Source: Micromonospora sp. NBC_01740 (lineage in GTDB: Bacteria > Actinomycetota > Actinomycetes > Mycobacteriales > Micromonosporaceae). From it: DNA of 64,000 nt. Positions 34,329 to 43,003 of the stretch are shown piece by piece; position 1 is the first letter of the stretch, and the number at the start of each line of letters is the position of its first letter. The DNA lies in the NCBI RefSeq assembly GCF_035920365.1, contig NZ_CP109150.1:6448001-6512000 (forward strand). The letters run 5' to 3'. Position numbers and translations under genes: made by a program. The notes beneath the pieces are model-generated. The model was not told where the DNA came from and made no database searches. It saw only the letters and a program-made list of their open reading frames with translations.

Positions 34329-36272
34329 TTGATCGACATTCGCTTCGGCCCGCAGGTGTGCGGCGACCTGACCGGCGGCGCCGCCCGGGAGTGGCTGGTC
34401 ACCGACGGTCTCGGCGGCTACGCCACCGGCACGGTGAGCGGGCTGCGCACCCGCCGGTACCACGGGCTGCTCGTGGTGGCCGGCGAGACGCCGGCGTCCC
34501 GCCGCGTGGGACTGGTCGGCCTGGACCCGGCCGTGCTGTTCCCCTCCGGCGCCCGGGTGCGCCTGGGCGCGCACGAGTGGGCCTCCGGCGACGTCGACCC
34601 GCGCGGCTTCGAGCTGCTGGAGCGCTTCGACCTGACCGACGGCCTGCCCCGGTGGCGCTGGCGCGTCGGCGACGTGGTGATCGAGCGGGAGCTGGCGATG
34701 ACGCACGGCCGCTCCTGCGTGGCCGTCGTGCACCGGCTCGTCTCCGGCGGGCCGGTGCGGCTCGAACTCGCGGCGGCCTGCACCTGGCGGGACGCGCACG
34801 GCGAGCGCCGCGCCGACGGTCCGGCCCCGCGGGTGGAGCCGGTGCCGGGCGGGGCGGTGGTCGAGGGCGCGTTCCGGCTCGCCGGGCCGGACTGGACCCC
34901 GCAGGGACAGTGGTGGCTCGGCGCGCATCACCGGGAGGAGGCGGCGCGGGGCCTGAACCCCGACGAGGACCTCTGGTACGCGGGCCGGTTCTCGGGCGAG
35001 CTGGAGCGCCCGGGCGACACGGTGTCGGTGCTCGCCTGGGCCGGCGAGCTGGCCGAGGAGCCGCCACCGGCGACCGAGGTGGTCGCGGCGGCCCGGGCCC
35101 GTAACCGGCGGGTGGTGGCCGCGGCGAAGCCGGCCGACCCGGTCGAGGCGACGCTCGCGCTGGCCGCCGACGCGTTCGTGGTCCGCACCTCCACCGGGCC
35201 GGACGTGGTGGCCGGCTACCCGTGGTTCGGCGCCTGGTCGCGGGACACGATGATCTCCTACGAGGGGCTGTTCCTCTGCACCAACCGGGCCGACGAGGGC
35301 CGGGAGCTGCTGCGGGCGTACGCGGCGACGCTGTCGGAGGGCATGCTCGCCAACACCGCCGACACCGGGCGGGTGGAGTACAACACCGTCGACGCGACCC
35401 TGTGGTTCCTGCACGCGGTCAGCCGGCACGTCACCGTCACCGGCGACACCGACCTCGGCGACGAGCTGCTGCCCGCGCTGCACGGGGTGGTCGACGCGCA
35501 CCTCGCCGGCACCCGCTTCGGCATCGCCGTCGACCCGGCCGACGGGCTGCTCACCCAGGGCGGCACCCCGGGCACGGCGCTGACCTGGATGGACGCCCGG
35601 GTGTACGGGGTGCCGGTCACCCCGCGTACGGGCAAGCCGGTGGAGGTCAACGCGCTCTGGGTCAACGGGCTGGCCGGCCTGGCCGAGCTGACCGAGCTGG
35701 CGGGGCGGGACGCGGGCGAGCTGTGGCGGCTGCACGAGCGGGCCAGCGCTTCGTTCCGGCACCGGTTCCCGGCCCCGACGGGCTGGCTGCACGACGTGGT
35801 GGACGCGCCCGCGCCGGCGTATCCGCTGGGTGGGGCCGCGCACCACGACGACGACCTGCTGCGCCCCAACCAGCTGCTGGCCTGGTCGCTGCCGTACGCG
35901 CCGCTGGAGCCCGACGAGCCCACCGTGCGCCGGGTCGCCGGCGGGCTGCTCACCCCGCTGGGCCCGCGCAGCCTCTCCCCCGACGCGCCCGAGTTCGTCG
36001 GGCGGCACCGGGGCGGTCCGGCCGAGCGGGACGGCGCCTACCACCAGGGCACCGTCTGGCCGTGGCTGCTCGGCCCGTACGCCGACGCCGCCCGACGGGC
36101 CAAGATGCCGGTCGATGACCTTTTCGTCGGCATCGAGGCCCATCTGACCGAGTACGGCCTAGGATCGGTGAGTGAGACGGCCGACGGACTCGCGCCGCAC
36201 GCCGCCACCGGGTGCCCGTTCCAGGCGTGGTCGGTCGCCGAACTGCTGCGCGCCCGCAGGAACGGCCGGTAG
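34329..36272 (+). CDS. Amylo-alpha-1,6-glucosidase (glycogen-debranching enzyme) family protein, TTG start
   Basis: A 647-residue protein with the N-terminal debranching-enzyme domain (GLGGYATGTVSGLRTRRYHGLL, about 27-48) and a C-terminal (alpha/alpha)6 barrel (from about 270) with PWFGAWSRDTMISYEGLF, where the Arg-Asp-Thr motif carries the expected catalytic Asp, then VDATLWFLHAV and TWMDARVYGVPVTPR. It would hydrolyse alpha-1,6 branches of glycogen-like glucans. The TTG at 34329 has GGAGG 4 nt upstream, closer than usual; a GTG about 10 codons upstream is an alternative. The glycosyltransferase gene follows 139 nt later. Confidence 0.9.
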   Translation: MIDIRFGPQVCGDLTGGAAREWLVTDGLGGYATGTVSGLRTRRYHGLLVVAGETPASRRVGLVGLDPAVLFPSGARVRLGAHEWASGDVDPRGFELLERFDLTDGLPRWRWRVGDVVIERELAMTHGRSCVAVVHRLVSGGPVRLELAAACTWRDAHGERRADGPAPRVEPVPGGAVVEGAFRLAGPDWTPQGQWWLGAHHREEAARGLNPDEDLWYAGRFSGELERPGDTVSVLAWAGELAEEPPPATEVVAAARARNRRVVAAAKPADPVEATLALAADAFVVRTSTGPDVVAGYPWFGAWSRDTMISYEGLFLCTNRADEGRELLRAYAATLSEGMLANTADTGRVEYNTVDATLWFLHAVSRHVTVTGDTDLGDELLPALHGVVDAHLAGTRFGIAVDPADGLLTQGGTPGTALTWMDARVYGVPVTPRTGKPVEVNALWVNGLAGLAELTELAGRDAGELWRLHERASASFRHRFPAPTGWLHDVVDAPAPAYPLGGAAHHDDDLLRPNQLLAWSLPYAPLEPDEPTVRRVAGGLLTPLGPRSLSPDAPEFVGRHRGGPAERDGAYHQGTVWPWLLGPYADAARRAKMPVDDLFVGIEAHLTEYGLGSVSETADGLAPHAATGCPFQAWSVAELLRARRNGR

Positions 36273-36411
36273 CGCTTTACACGACCGCAACGGCGGCGTC
36301 TCCGGCGGTTAGCCAGCCGCCAGCAGGATGGGTCCCGATCCAGTCCCGACCGTCACGGGCACCGCTCCGGTGCCGGCGGCGCGCACTCGGGGACAACTCA
36401 AGGGGGCCGCA

Positions 36412-37743
36412 TTGTCACCTGACGCCGACGTGATCGACATCCATCCCGCCCGGCGACAGCGGGTGCTGATGCTCTCCTGGGAATACCCGCCGGTCCTCGT
36501 CGGCGGCCTCGGCCGGCACGTGCACGCCCTCTCCGTCGCCCTCGCCGCCGCCGGCCACGAAGTCACCGTCGTCACCCGCCACACCGACGGCGCACCCCTC
36601 GAGGAGTACGCCGACGGCGTCCGCATCGTCCGCGCCGCCGAAGACCCCGTCACCTTCCCCCTGGCCACCTCCTCCCTGCTCGCCTGGACCATGGCCTTCA
36701 ACCACACCCTCACCCGCGCCGCACTACGCGCCACCGAAGCCGGCACCTACGACGTCATCCACGCCCACGACTGGCTCGTCGCCCACACCGCCATGACCCT
36801 GCGCGAACACCTCGACATCCCCCTCGTCAGCACCATCCACGCCACCGAAGCCGGCCGACACCAGGGCTGGCTGCCCGAGGAGATGAACCGCACCATCCAC
36901 GGCGTCGAACACTGGCTGAGCAACGCCTCCGCCCGGGTGATCGTCTGCTCCGGCTACATGCGCGAGCAGGTCGCCACGCTCTTCGACGTGCCGGCCGGGC
37001 AGGTCGACGTGGTGCCCAACGGGGTCGACGACCGGGCCTGGCGCGCCCGGCCGGGGGCGGTCACGGCCGCCCGGGCCCGGTTCGCCGGCGACGGCCCGCT
37101 CGTCGGGTACGCCGGCCGGCTGGTCTACGAGAAGGGCGTGCAGCACCTGGTGCACGCCGTGCCGTACCTGCGCGACCGGCACCCCGGGCTGCGGGTGGTG
37201 ATCGCGGGCGACGGCCCCTACCGCGGCGAGTTGGAGGAGGAGACCCACCGCCTCGGGCTCGGGCAGACCGTACGCTTCGCGGGATTCCTGGACTCGACCC
37301 GGCTCCCGGCGCTGCTCGGCGCCACCGACGCGACCGTGGTGCCCAGCCTCTACGAGCCGTTCGGGATGGTGGCCCTCGAGGCCGCGGCGGCCGGCGCGCC
37401 GCTGGCCGTGGCCCGCACCGGCGGCCTCGCCGAGATCGTCGAGCCGGGCGTGACCGGGGTGACCTTCCCGCACAGCGACCCGGGCGCCCTCGGCGAGGCG
37501 GTCGACCAGCTCCTCGGCGACGAGGTCTTCGCCCGGCGGGTGGCCCGGCGGGCGCGCGCCATGGTCGGCCGTCACTACGGCTGGACGACCATCGCCGCCC
37601 GGACCGCCGGCACGTACGCGACGGTCGGCCGGGTGCACGGCCCGACGCAGGCCCGGCGCGCCGCCGCCCGGCTCGGCGGGGCCCGCCAGAAGATCACCAT
37701 CCCGGAGGGGAACCTGCTCGCGGTCGGCGGCGCCGTCCGCTGA
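36412..37743 (+). CDS. GT4 glycosyltransferase, Rv3032-like alpha-1,4-glucosyltransferase, TTG start
   Basis: A 443-residue GT-B enzyme. The N-terminal LSWEYPPVLVGGLGRHVHAL, AHDWLVAHTAMTL and STIHATEAGRHQGW segments match mycobacterial Rv3032, which elongates alpha-1,4-glucans of glycogen and methylglucose lipopolysaccharide; the C-terminal half has YAGRLVYEKGVQHL and the nucleotide-sugar motif EPFGMVALEAAAAG. The TTG at 36412 follows AAGGGGG; an ATG at 36328 in frame is the alternative. The first 170 codons use GAA for 7 of 11 Glu and mostly C-ending codons; after about 36930 all 13 Glu are GAG and G-ending codons are common, so the gene may be mosaic. Confidence 0.9.
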   Translation: MSPDADVIDIHPARRQRVLMLSWEYPPVLVGGLGRHVHALSVALAAAGHEVTVVTRHTDGAPLEEYADGVRIVRAAEDPVTFPLATSSLLAWTMAFNHTLTRAALRATEAGTYDVIHAHDWLVAHTAMTLREHLDIPLVSTIHATEAGRHQGWLPEEMNRTIHGVEHWLSNASARVIVCSGYMREQVATLFDVPAGQVDVVPNGVDDRAWRARPGAVTAARARFAGDGPLVGYAGRLVYEKGVQHLVHAVPYLRDRHPGLRVVIAGDGPYRGELEEETHRLGLGQTVRFAGFLDSTRLPALLGATDATVVPSLYEPFGMVALEAAAAGAPLAVARTGGLAEIVEPGVTGVTFPHSDPGALGEAVDQLLGDEVFARRVARRARAMVGRHYGWTTIAARTAGTYATVGRVHGPTQARRAAARLGGARQKITIPEGNLLAVGGAVR

Positions 37744-37902
37744 GCCGCCGTCGCCGCCGCCCCACCGTCCGGTGGCCGACAAACCGGCCCCGATTGCCGC
37801 CCGGCAAGGGCATACTTCCTGCCGGTGCGGCAGATCCACCCACCCCTCCCCGCCACCGTCCCCGGTGGACCGTCCGGGCGATGCCCCTGCGGAGCGTCGG
37901 CG

Positions 37903-37920
37903 AACTACAGTGGCGTAGTT
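37903..37920. promoter_or_regulatory. Inverted repeat before the membrane-bound metal-dependent hydrolase gene
   Basis: AACTAC (37903-37908) and GTAGTT (37915-37920) flank AGTGGC; TACAGT within it also looks like a -10 hexamer. The element lies 36 nt upstream of the start codon and could be promoter plus operator. Confidence 0.35.
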
Positions 37921-37955
37921 TTGGCGCTCAAGATCCCTGGGGAGGGTGAGCCGAC

Positions 37956-38765
37956 ATGATGGGACCGTCCCACGCGCTGTCCGGCGCGGCGGTGTGGCTG
38001 GCCGGATCCTGGGCGCTGCAACAGTTCGCCGACTACCACCAGTCGCCGCTGGAGCTCGCCGTCGGCACCGCCGTCTGCGCCGGTGGCGCGCTCTTCCCCG
38101 ACCTCGACCTCTCCGGCAAGGTGACCCGCAACCAGGGCGGGGCGACCGTCGCCCGTACCTTCGGCGTGTTCTCGCTCTTCATCGCCGAGGTGATGGAGAA
38201 GGTCTCCCTCGGGGTCTACTACGCGACGAAGCTCAGCAAGGATCCACGCCGCAACAACGGCCACCGCACCCTGACCCACACCATCCCGTTCACCCTGTTG
38301 GTCGGCTGGGGCACCACCACGCTCTGCGCCGCGTACGGCAAGTGGGCCGTCATCGGCATCCTCTTCTTCATGTTCGGGCTGGCGCTGCGCGGCCTGTTCG
38401 ACAAGTGGGCGGAGCGCGCCGGCTGGGTCATCGTCACCCTCGCGTCGGCCGCCGCCGCCTGGTACACCTTCGCCAACCTGCCCGGCGGTCGGGGCTATCC
38501 GCTGATCGGCACCGCCGTCGGGGTCGGCTGCTTCGTGCACATCCTCGGCGACATGATCACCCGGGCCGGGGTGCCCATCCTCTGGCCCATCCCGATCAAG
38601 CGTCGGATGTGGACGCCGATCGGGCTGCCGAACAAGATCGCCCTGCGGGCCGGCAGCAAGACCGAGGTGGTGGTCGTCCGGGCCGTACTGACCGCGATCT
38701 CGGTGCTCGCGGCGGCCGGGCTGGTCGCCCCGTCGGTGCTGCAACGCTTCAACATCGACGTCTGA
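37956..38765 (+). CDS. Membrane-bound metal-dependent hydrolase (YdjM/PF04307 family)
   Basis: A 269-residue inner-membrane protein with about six hydrophobic segments. Metal-ligand motifs of the family are visible: GPSHALSGAAVW at the N-terminus, FPDLD (about 47-51), and NNGHRTLTHTIPF (about 95-107), all His/Asp-rich. The founding member YdjM is LexA-controlled in E. coli; no LexA box was recognised here. The ATG at 37956 has GGGGAGGG upstream. It converges with the phosphotransferase gene, gap 18 nt. Confidence 0.87.
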   Translation: MMGPSHALSGAAVWLAGSWALQQFADYHQSPLELAVGTAVCAGGALFPDLDLSGKVTRNQGGATVARTFGVFSLFIAEVMEKVSLGVYYATKLSKDPRRNNGHRTLTHTIPFTLLVGWGTTTLCAAYGKWAVIGILFFMFGLALRGLFDKWAERAGWVIVTLASAAAAWYTFANLPGGRGYPLIGTAVGVGCFVHILGDMITRAGVPILWPIPIKRRMWTPIGLPNKIALRAGSKTEVVVVRAVLTAISVLAAAGLVAPSVLQRFNIDV

Positions 38766-38783
38766 CGGCCTGCCCGCACCCGG

Positions 38784-39848
38784 TCAGTCCCACGCCTCGG
38801 CGGCCCAGCGGGCCAGCAGCTCAAGCACGGGCCGGCGGCCCGCCATCATCTCCGCCTCGTCGCGGGCGTCGTAGGTGCCGCTGATGGCGGAGCGGCCCAG
38901 CCGGCCGAGCATCATCGGCGCCAGCCAGAAGTACTTGGCCGCCCCGGTGAGCCGGACGGCACGGGCCACCTCCCCCGGCGCGACGGCGCCACGCAGCCCC
39001 TCGGCGTACCGGTCGGGCACGGTCGCGGCAACCTCGTCGAGCAGCGCGACGTCGACCAGCCCGTCGAGGAAGGTATCCAGCACCAGGTTGGCCGCGTCCT
39101 CGCCGACCGGCCCCGGGCCGACGCCGGACCAGTCCAGCAGCACCGGGCCGTCGGCGGCGAACACCAGGTTCATCGGCCAGCAGTCGTGGTGGCAGAGCGT
39201 ACGCGGCAGCCGGTCGGTGGCGGCCAGCACGTCGTGCCGCCGCTCCCACAGCACCCGCAGCGCGTCGCGCAGGGAACGCGGCCAGGCGGCGACGGCGACC
39301 GGGTGCTCCCACGGCACCGGCGCGGCCACCGGGCGGCTCAGCGTGTAGTCGCGCAGCCAGTCGCGCGCCAGCCAGTCCGGCGGGCGACCGCCGGCCGCCA
39401 GTTCCCGCGCCTCGGGGTCGCCGAGCCAGCGGGCGTGTCCGGCGCCGAGCCGGACGGCCACCTCCCCGAGGTCGGCGGGCGTGCAGGCGACGCCCGGCCG
39501 GCCGGCGACCTCGGGCAGCCACAGCGCGACCGAGCCGTCCGGCCGGTCGTCGACCGCCAGCGCCGTCGGCGCGGCCAGCCCGGCGTCGGCGTACGCGGCG
39601 GTGGCCAGCCCGCTGCGGTACGCCTCGACCTCGCGGCGCCAGTAGTTCCAGTGCCCCGGCTCCTCGCTGCCGGCCCAGTGCGCCGGGCCGGGGCGACCGG
39701 GCGGGGTGAGGAGTTTCAGCACGGCCGACCGCCCGTCCCGGCGGGTGCGCCAGATGCCGTCGGTCACCCCGTTGAGCATGTTGTGGGTGAGCTGCCCGGC
39801 CGGCACGTCGGCGGGGACGAGGTCGGTCGGCGGGCGGGACGTGGTCAC
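38784..39848 (-). CDS. Aminoglycoside phosphotransferase (APH) family kinase-like protein
   Basis: A 354-residue protein-kinase-fold enzyme. The catalytic loop CHHDCWPMNLVF (about 222-233) carries Asp and Asn, and LLDWSGVGPGPVGEDAANL (about 240-258) carries the magnesium-binding Asp. The N-lobe Lys is likely in SAVLKLL. Substrate unknown; such orphan members act on small alcohols, sugars or antibiotics. The GTG at 39848 overlaps the TGA of the upstream membrane protein gene (GTGA), so they are coupled. Confidence 0.85.
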   Translation of the reverse strand: MTTSRPPTDLVPADVPAGQLTHNMLNGVTDGIWRTRRDGRSAVLKLLTPPGRPGPAHWAGSEEPGHWNYWRREVEAYRSGLATAAYADAGLAAPTALAVDDRPDGSVALWLPEVAGRPGVACTPADLGEVAVRLGAGHARWLGDPEARELAAGGRPPDWLARDWLRDYTLSRPVAAPVPWEHPVAVAAWPRSLRDALRVLWERRHDVLAATDRLPRTLCHHDCWPMNLVFAADGPVLLDWSGVGPGPVGEDAANLVLDTFLDGLVDVALLDEVAATVPDRYAEGLRGAVAPGEVARAVRLTGAAKYFWLAPMMLGRLGRSAISGTYDARDEAEMMAGRRPVLELLARWAAEAWD

Positions 39849-40372
39849 GGGGCCTCAGAGCCGCCGGGGTGGTCCACCGAGGACGCGGACGGAGCGACCG
39901 TGGCCGGCGAGCCGGGGCGGCACCAGCGGGCCAGCCACCCGGTCGCCGCCCGCGCCCCCTGCACCACGGCCGCGTGGACCACCACCGGGCAGAGCACGAC
40001 CGTCGTCGTAAGAAACCAGGCCAACGCCGCGTCGGCGACGACCGCCCCGGTGACGGCCGCGATGCCGGCGACGTACAGGCCGACGAGGAACACGGCCACC
40101 CCGCAGGCCGCCAGCGTGCGAGCGAACGCGCCACGGCGGGCGAGGGCGACGTCGCCGATGACGACCGCCGGCACCACCACGAGCAGCACCAGGACGGCAC
40201 CCGGCAGGGCGGCGTCCAGCACCATGAAGGGCCTGGCCAGTGGCCTGCCCGGGCCGGCGTCGGCGACCAGGGCCAACGCGAGCCGCGCCAAGAGGCCGAA
40301 CGACCCCTCGGCGACGTACACCAGCCAGGCGGCGACCGCCCCGGCTATGTGCCGGGTCAACGTTCCGATCAT
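39845..40372 (-). CDS. Hypothetical membrane protein coupled to the APH-like gene
   Basis: A 175-residue protein with four hydrophobic stretches: about 12-38, 52-76, 84-108 and 112-137. The C-terminal tail is Pro/Ser-rich and cytoplasmic. No family was recognised. The ATG at 40372 follows GGGGGAGG. It overlaps the APH-like gene by 4 nt and heads that operon. The 298-nt gap to the divergent amidase gene holds both promoters; a TACGTT-like hexamer lies near 40608, but nothing firmer can be said. Confidence 0.65.
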   Translation of the reverse strand: MIGTLTRHIAGAVAAWLVYVAEGSFGLLARLALALVADAGPGRPLARPFMVLDAALPGAVLVLLVVVPAVVIGDVALARRGAFARTLAACGVAVFLVGLYVAGIAAVTGAVVADAALAWFLTTTVVLCPVVVHAAVVQGARAATGWLARWCRPGSPATVAPSASSVDHPGGSEAP

Positions 40373-40670
40373 CGGCCGGCCTCCCCCGTCGTCAGCGGCC
40401 CGCCGCGGTGTGCCACGGCGGCGGTGCCGCGCCCGCCGACGCTAGCGGAACAGCGGCCCGGCATGGGGGCGGTGGCCGGAGCGGACAGCCGCCGACGGGG
40501 TGCAGGCCGAGCGGAGGGCCGATCTGGGCGATCCGCCGTCAGCGACCTGCCCCGGGCGCACACGACCAGTCGGCCGAATCGCCGGCAACGGGAGTGGGGA
40601 CGACGATACGTTCGGGTTGTCGAGCCCGCGGCCGGCCATCCGCACCGGCGTCCGCCGAAAGGAGCATCCG

Positions 40671-41255
40671 ATGGCCCTCTGGGAGGATCTCGCGAGCTGG
40701 CGCGGCCCCACCGCCAACCGGGTCCCGAACGGCATGGTGGAGGTTCGCGGCCTGGTGGTACACATCGCCGACGGCACCTATGAGGGCACCATCAGCCACC
40801 AGCAGGACCCGGACACCGAAACCTCCTCGCACTTCATCGTCAGTCGTGAGGGTGACATCGCGCAGATGGTCGACACGGCGGACAAGGCCTGGACCCAGCG
40901 AGCCGGCAACGGGCACTGGCTCTCGGTGGAGTGCTCCGGGTTCAGCGTCGGTAGCCCGCACCACGCCAGCCATCCCGGCTGGGAGAGGCTGACCGACAAG
41001 CAGATCGCCGCCCTCGGCCGGATCTTCGCCAGGGTGCACGAGGAGTGCGGCGTCCCGCTCGCCCTGACGGCCGACCCGTCGGGCACAGGCCTCGGCCATC
41101 ACAGCATGGGAGGCAAGGCCTGGGGGCACGACAAGTGCCCCGGCCCGCCGATCATCGCGCAGAAGCCGGACATCCTGGCCGCCGCCCGGCAGGTCGCCCG
41201 TCCGTCCGGGCCCACGCCCTCACCGGGACTCGTCGTACGGCGCGCCGCACCCTGA
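40671..41255 (+). CDS. N-acetylmuramoyl-L-alanine amidase (Amidase_2/PGRP-like), no signal peptide
   Basis: A 194-residue zinc amidase. Zinc ligands of the T7-lysozyme-like fold are visible: His in LVVHIADG (residue 31), His in LGHHSMGG and Cys in HDKCPGPP. The domain fills about 1-165, followed by a Pro-rich tail. It would cut the amide between N-acetylmuramic acid and L-alanine in peptidoglycan. There is no signal peptide, transmembrane segment or cell-wall-binding module, as in phage endolysins, yet no phage genes surround it. The ATG at 40671 follows AAAGGAG. Confidence 0.88.
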   Translation: MALWEDLASWRGPTANRVPNGMVEVRGLVVHIADGTYEGTISHQQDPDTETSSHFIVSREGDIAQMVDTADKAWTQRAGNGHWLSVECSGFSVGSPHHASHPGWERLTDKQIAALGRIFARVHEECGVPLALTADPSGTGLGHHSMGGKAWGHDKCPGPPIIAQKPDILAAARQVARPSGPTPSPGLVVRRAAP

Positions 41256-41285
41256 GACCCCCCGGGCCGCGCGACTGTCGGTCAC

Positions 41286-41912
41286 CTAGGCGCCGATGCG
41301 CTGGGGTGGAACGGTCAGCCCGTAGAGCGCCATCAGTTCCGGGGTGTCGACCCGGCTGCCGTCGGCCACCGAGTCGCAGGAGATGTCGACGATCTGGTCC
41401 TTGTGCGCGAGCAGGTAGGGCCGGGCGCCCACGTCCGCGCTGGCCAGGGTGGCGATGCCGGACCAGTGCCGGCGTCCGAACAGCATCGGGTAGCCGCGCA
41501 GCCCGTCGTAGGTGGCGCAGACCAGCACGTCGGGGTACGGCAGCGCGACGACCCGACGCACGGCGGTGGCGGTCAGGCCGGGCATGTCGACCGGCACCAC
41601 CACGACTGCCTCGATGCCCTCGTCGTCGAGCGCGGCGAGGCCGGCCCGGATGGACGAGCCGACGCCGGTCCCCCACGCCCGGTTGATCACCACCGTGGCC
41701 TGGCTCAGGTCCGCCGTCTCGCGGACCTGGTCGGCCGCGGCGCCGAGCACGACCACGATCCGCTCGCAGCCCGCCTTGGTCATCGTGTCGATCATCCGGT
41801 TCACCAGGGGCTTCTCCCCCTGGTGCAGCAGCGCCTCGGGACCGCCGATGCGGCGCCCCCCGCCCGCGGCGATGATCATTCCTGCGATCCGGTTCAGCTG
41901 GGCCCCCTCCAC
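41286..41912 (-). CDS. MobA/MocA-like nucleotidyltransferase with altered signature Lys
   Basis: A 208-residue NTP-transferase-fold protein. The nucleotide-binding signature GMIIAAGGGRRIGGPEALL has Glu where homologs carry a conserved Lys (GPKALL). Other motifs are VVLGAAADQVRE, NRAWGTGVGSSIRAGL and VVVPVDMPGLT (metal-binding Asp). Related proteins transfer CMP or GMP to molybdenum cofactor. The start is uncertain: the GTG at 41912 abuts a hairpin; an ATG lies at 41879; and a CTG at 41897 has GGAGGGGG 5 nt upstream and would give the usual family length. Confidence 0.82.
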   Translation of the reverse strand: MEGAQLNRIAGMIIAAGGGRRIGGPEALLHQGEKPLVNRMIDTMTKAGCERIVVVLGAAADQVRETADLSQATVVINRAWGTGVGSSIRAGLAALDDEGIEAVVVVPVDMPGLTATAVRRVVALPYPDVLVCATYDGLRGYPMLFGRRHWSGIATLASADVGARPYLLAHKDQIVDISCDSVADGSRVDTPELMALYGLTVPPQRIGA

Positions 41913-41915
41913 CGT

Positions 41916-41950
41916 GGAGCGGGCCGTGACACGAGGGCACGGCCCGCTCC
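41916..41950 (-). terminator. Hairpin terminator between NmrA-like and nucleotidyltransferase genes
   Basis: 13-bp perfect stem GGAGCGGGCCGTG (41916-41928) with 41938-41950, 9-nt loop, about 160 nt beyond the NmrA-like stop and directly before the next gene on the same strand. Confidence 0.65.
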
Positions 41951-42109
41951 GTCGTACGGACATCGGGAGCAACGAGGAGAAGGCAGACCGGGTAGCGGGG
42001 CGAAAAGGGAAAATAGTGCAACCGTTACCGGCCCGGAACCGCACCGCGTCGCCCGTCTCCGGCGCGGCTGGCTCGAAGGTGGGCAGCCCCGTCGAGGCTG
42101 TGCGTACGG

Positions 42110-42922
42110 TCAGGACGGCGCCCCGGCGGCGGCGACCGCGACCGGCATCGGGTCGCGGGGCGGACGCGACAGCAGGCGCGCCAGGTCGCCGTGGGTCCGC
42201 GCGAGGAACCCGGCCGCCGTGGCGGAGTAGATCGACATGAGCATGGCCGGCTGGAACGGCAGCAGGCCCGGGCCCGTCAGGGCGGCACGCCGCTCGCCCA
42301 GCGACACCGGGCGGTAGGGCACGCCCAACTCGACGGCGACGCCGGCCGCGGTGAGCGCGACGGGCCCGGTCAGCTCGTACGTGCGGCCGCGATGGACGGC
42401 CGGGTCGGCGGCCACCCGCACGGCGGCGTCGGCCAGATCCTGTCGGGCCACCGCGGCCAGCGCTCCCGTGCCGAACGGGGCCGTGACCGCGCCGGCGACC
42501 GGGGCGGCCAGCTGACCGAACAGCTCGGCGTAGAGGCCGTTGCGCAGGATCGTCCAGTCGAGCCGGCTCTCCCGCAGTCGACGCTCCGTCCACCGGTGCG
42601 CGAGCGCGAAGGCAAGGTGGTCGCCGTCGCCGACCAGGCTCGTGTAGACCACGTGCCGTACCCCGTGCCGCTCGGCGGCGGCGATCACCCGGTCGTGGCG
42701 GGCGACGACGACGTCGTCCTCGCCGTAGCCGGCGGAGACCAGCACCAGCACGCGTACGCCCGTCAGGTCCGGCCCCGCCGGGTCGTCGAAGTCCACGCTC
42801 CGCCCGGCGTCGCCGAAGCGACCGGGCGTACGGGTGCCGGCGAGCGGGGCGAGCCCTCGCTCGACCAGCCCGGCGTGGATGAGGGAGCCCAGGTGCCCGG
42901 AGGCGCCGGTGACCAGCAGCAT
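42110..42922 (-). CDS. NmrA-like/atypical SDR NAD(P)H-binding protein
   Basis: A 270-residue atypical short-chain dehydrogenase. The N-terminal dinucleotide motif VTGASGHLGSLI is at 4-15; ARHDRVIAAAERHGVRHVVYTS and WTILRNGLYAELF are typical of the NmrA/quinone-reductase-2-like branch, which lacks the SDR catalytic triad or acts on quinones. The ATG at 42922 has no strong ribosome-binding site. It is divergent from a HxlR regulator with a symmetric operator between them, a common arrangement for redox-responsive reductases. Confidence 0.86.
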   Translation of the reverse strand: MLLVTGASGHLGSLIHAGLVERGLAPLAGTRTPGRFGDAGRSVDFDDPAGPDLTGVRVLVLVSAGYGEDDVVVARHDRVIAAAERHGVRHVVYTSLVGDGDHLAFALAHRWTERRLRESRLDWTILRNGLYAELFGQLAAPVAGAVTAPFGTGALAAVARQDLADAAVRVAADPAVHRGRTYELTGPVALTAAGVAVELGVPYRPVSLGERRAALTGPGLLPFQPAMLMSIYSATAAGFLARTHGDLARLLSRPPRDPMPVAVAAAGAPS

Positions 42923-42933
42923 GTGGCGAGCCT

Positions 42934-42948
42934 TTCGGTGGTACCGAA
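42934..42948. promoter_or_regulatory. Candidate HxlR operator between divergent genes
   Basis: TTCGGT-GGT-ACCGAA, 6-bp perfect arms with a 3-nt centre, in the 81-nt divergent gap and only 12 nt from the NmrA-like start codon. Position suggests the neighbouring HxlR protein controls the gene here; the HxlR gene could be autoregulated. Confidence 0.55.
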
Positions 42949-43003
42949 TCGGAACTAGCCTCATCGTCGGGAACCACGGACGCGGTCACAAGGAGGCACT
43001 TCG

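Noticed and set aside
40671..41255. Prophage remnant around the amidase gene
   Set aside because: Neighbouring genes are ordinary membrane, kinase and nucleotidyltransferase genes; no phage structural, integrase or attachment sequences were recognised.
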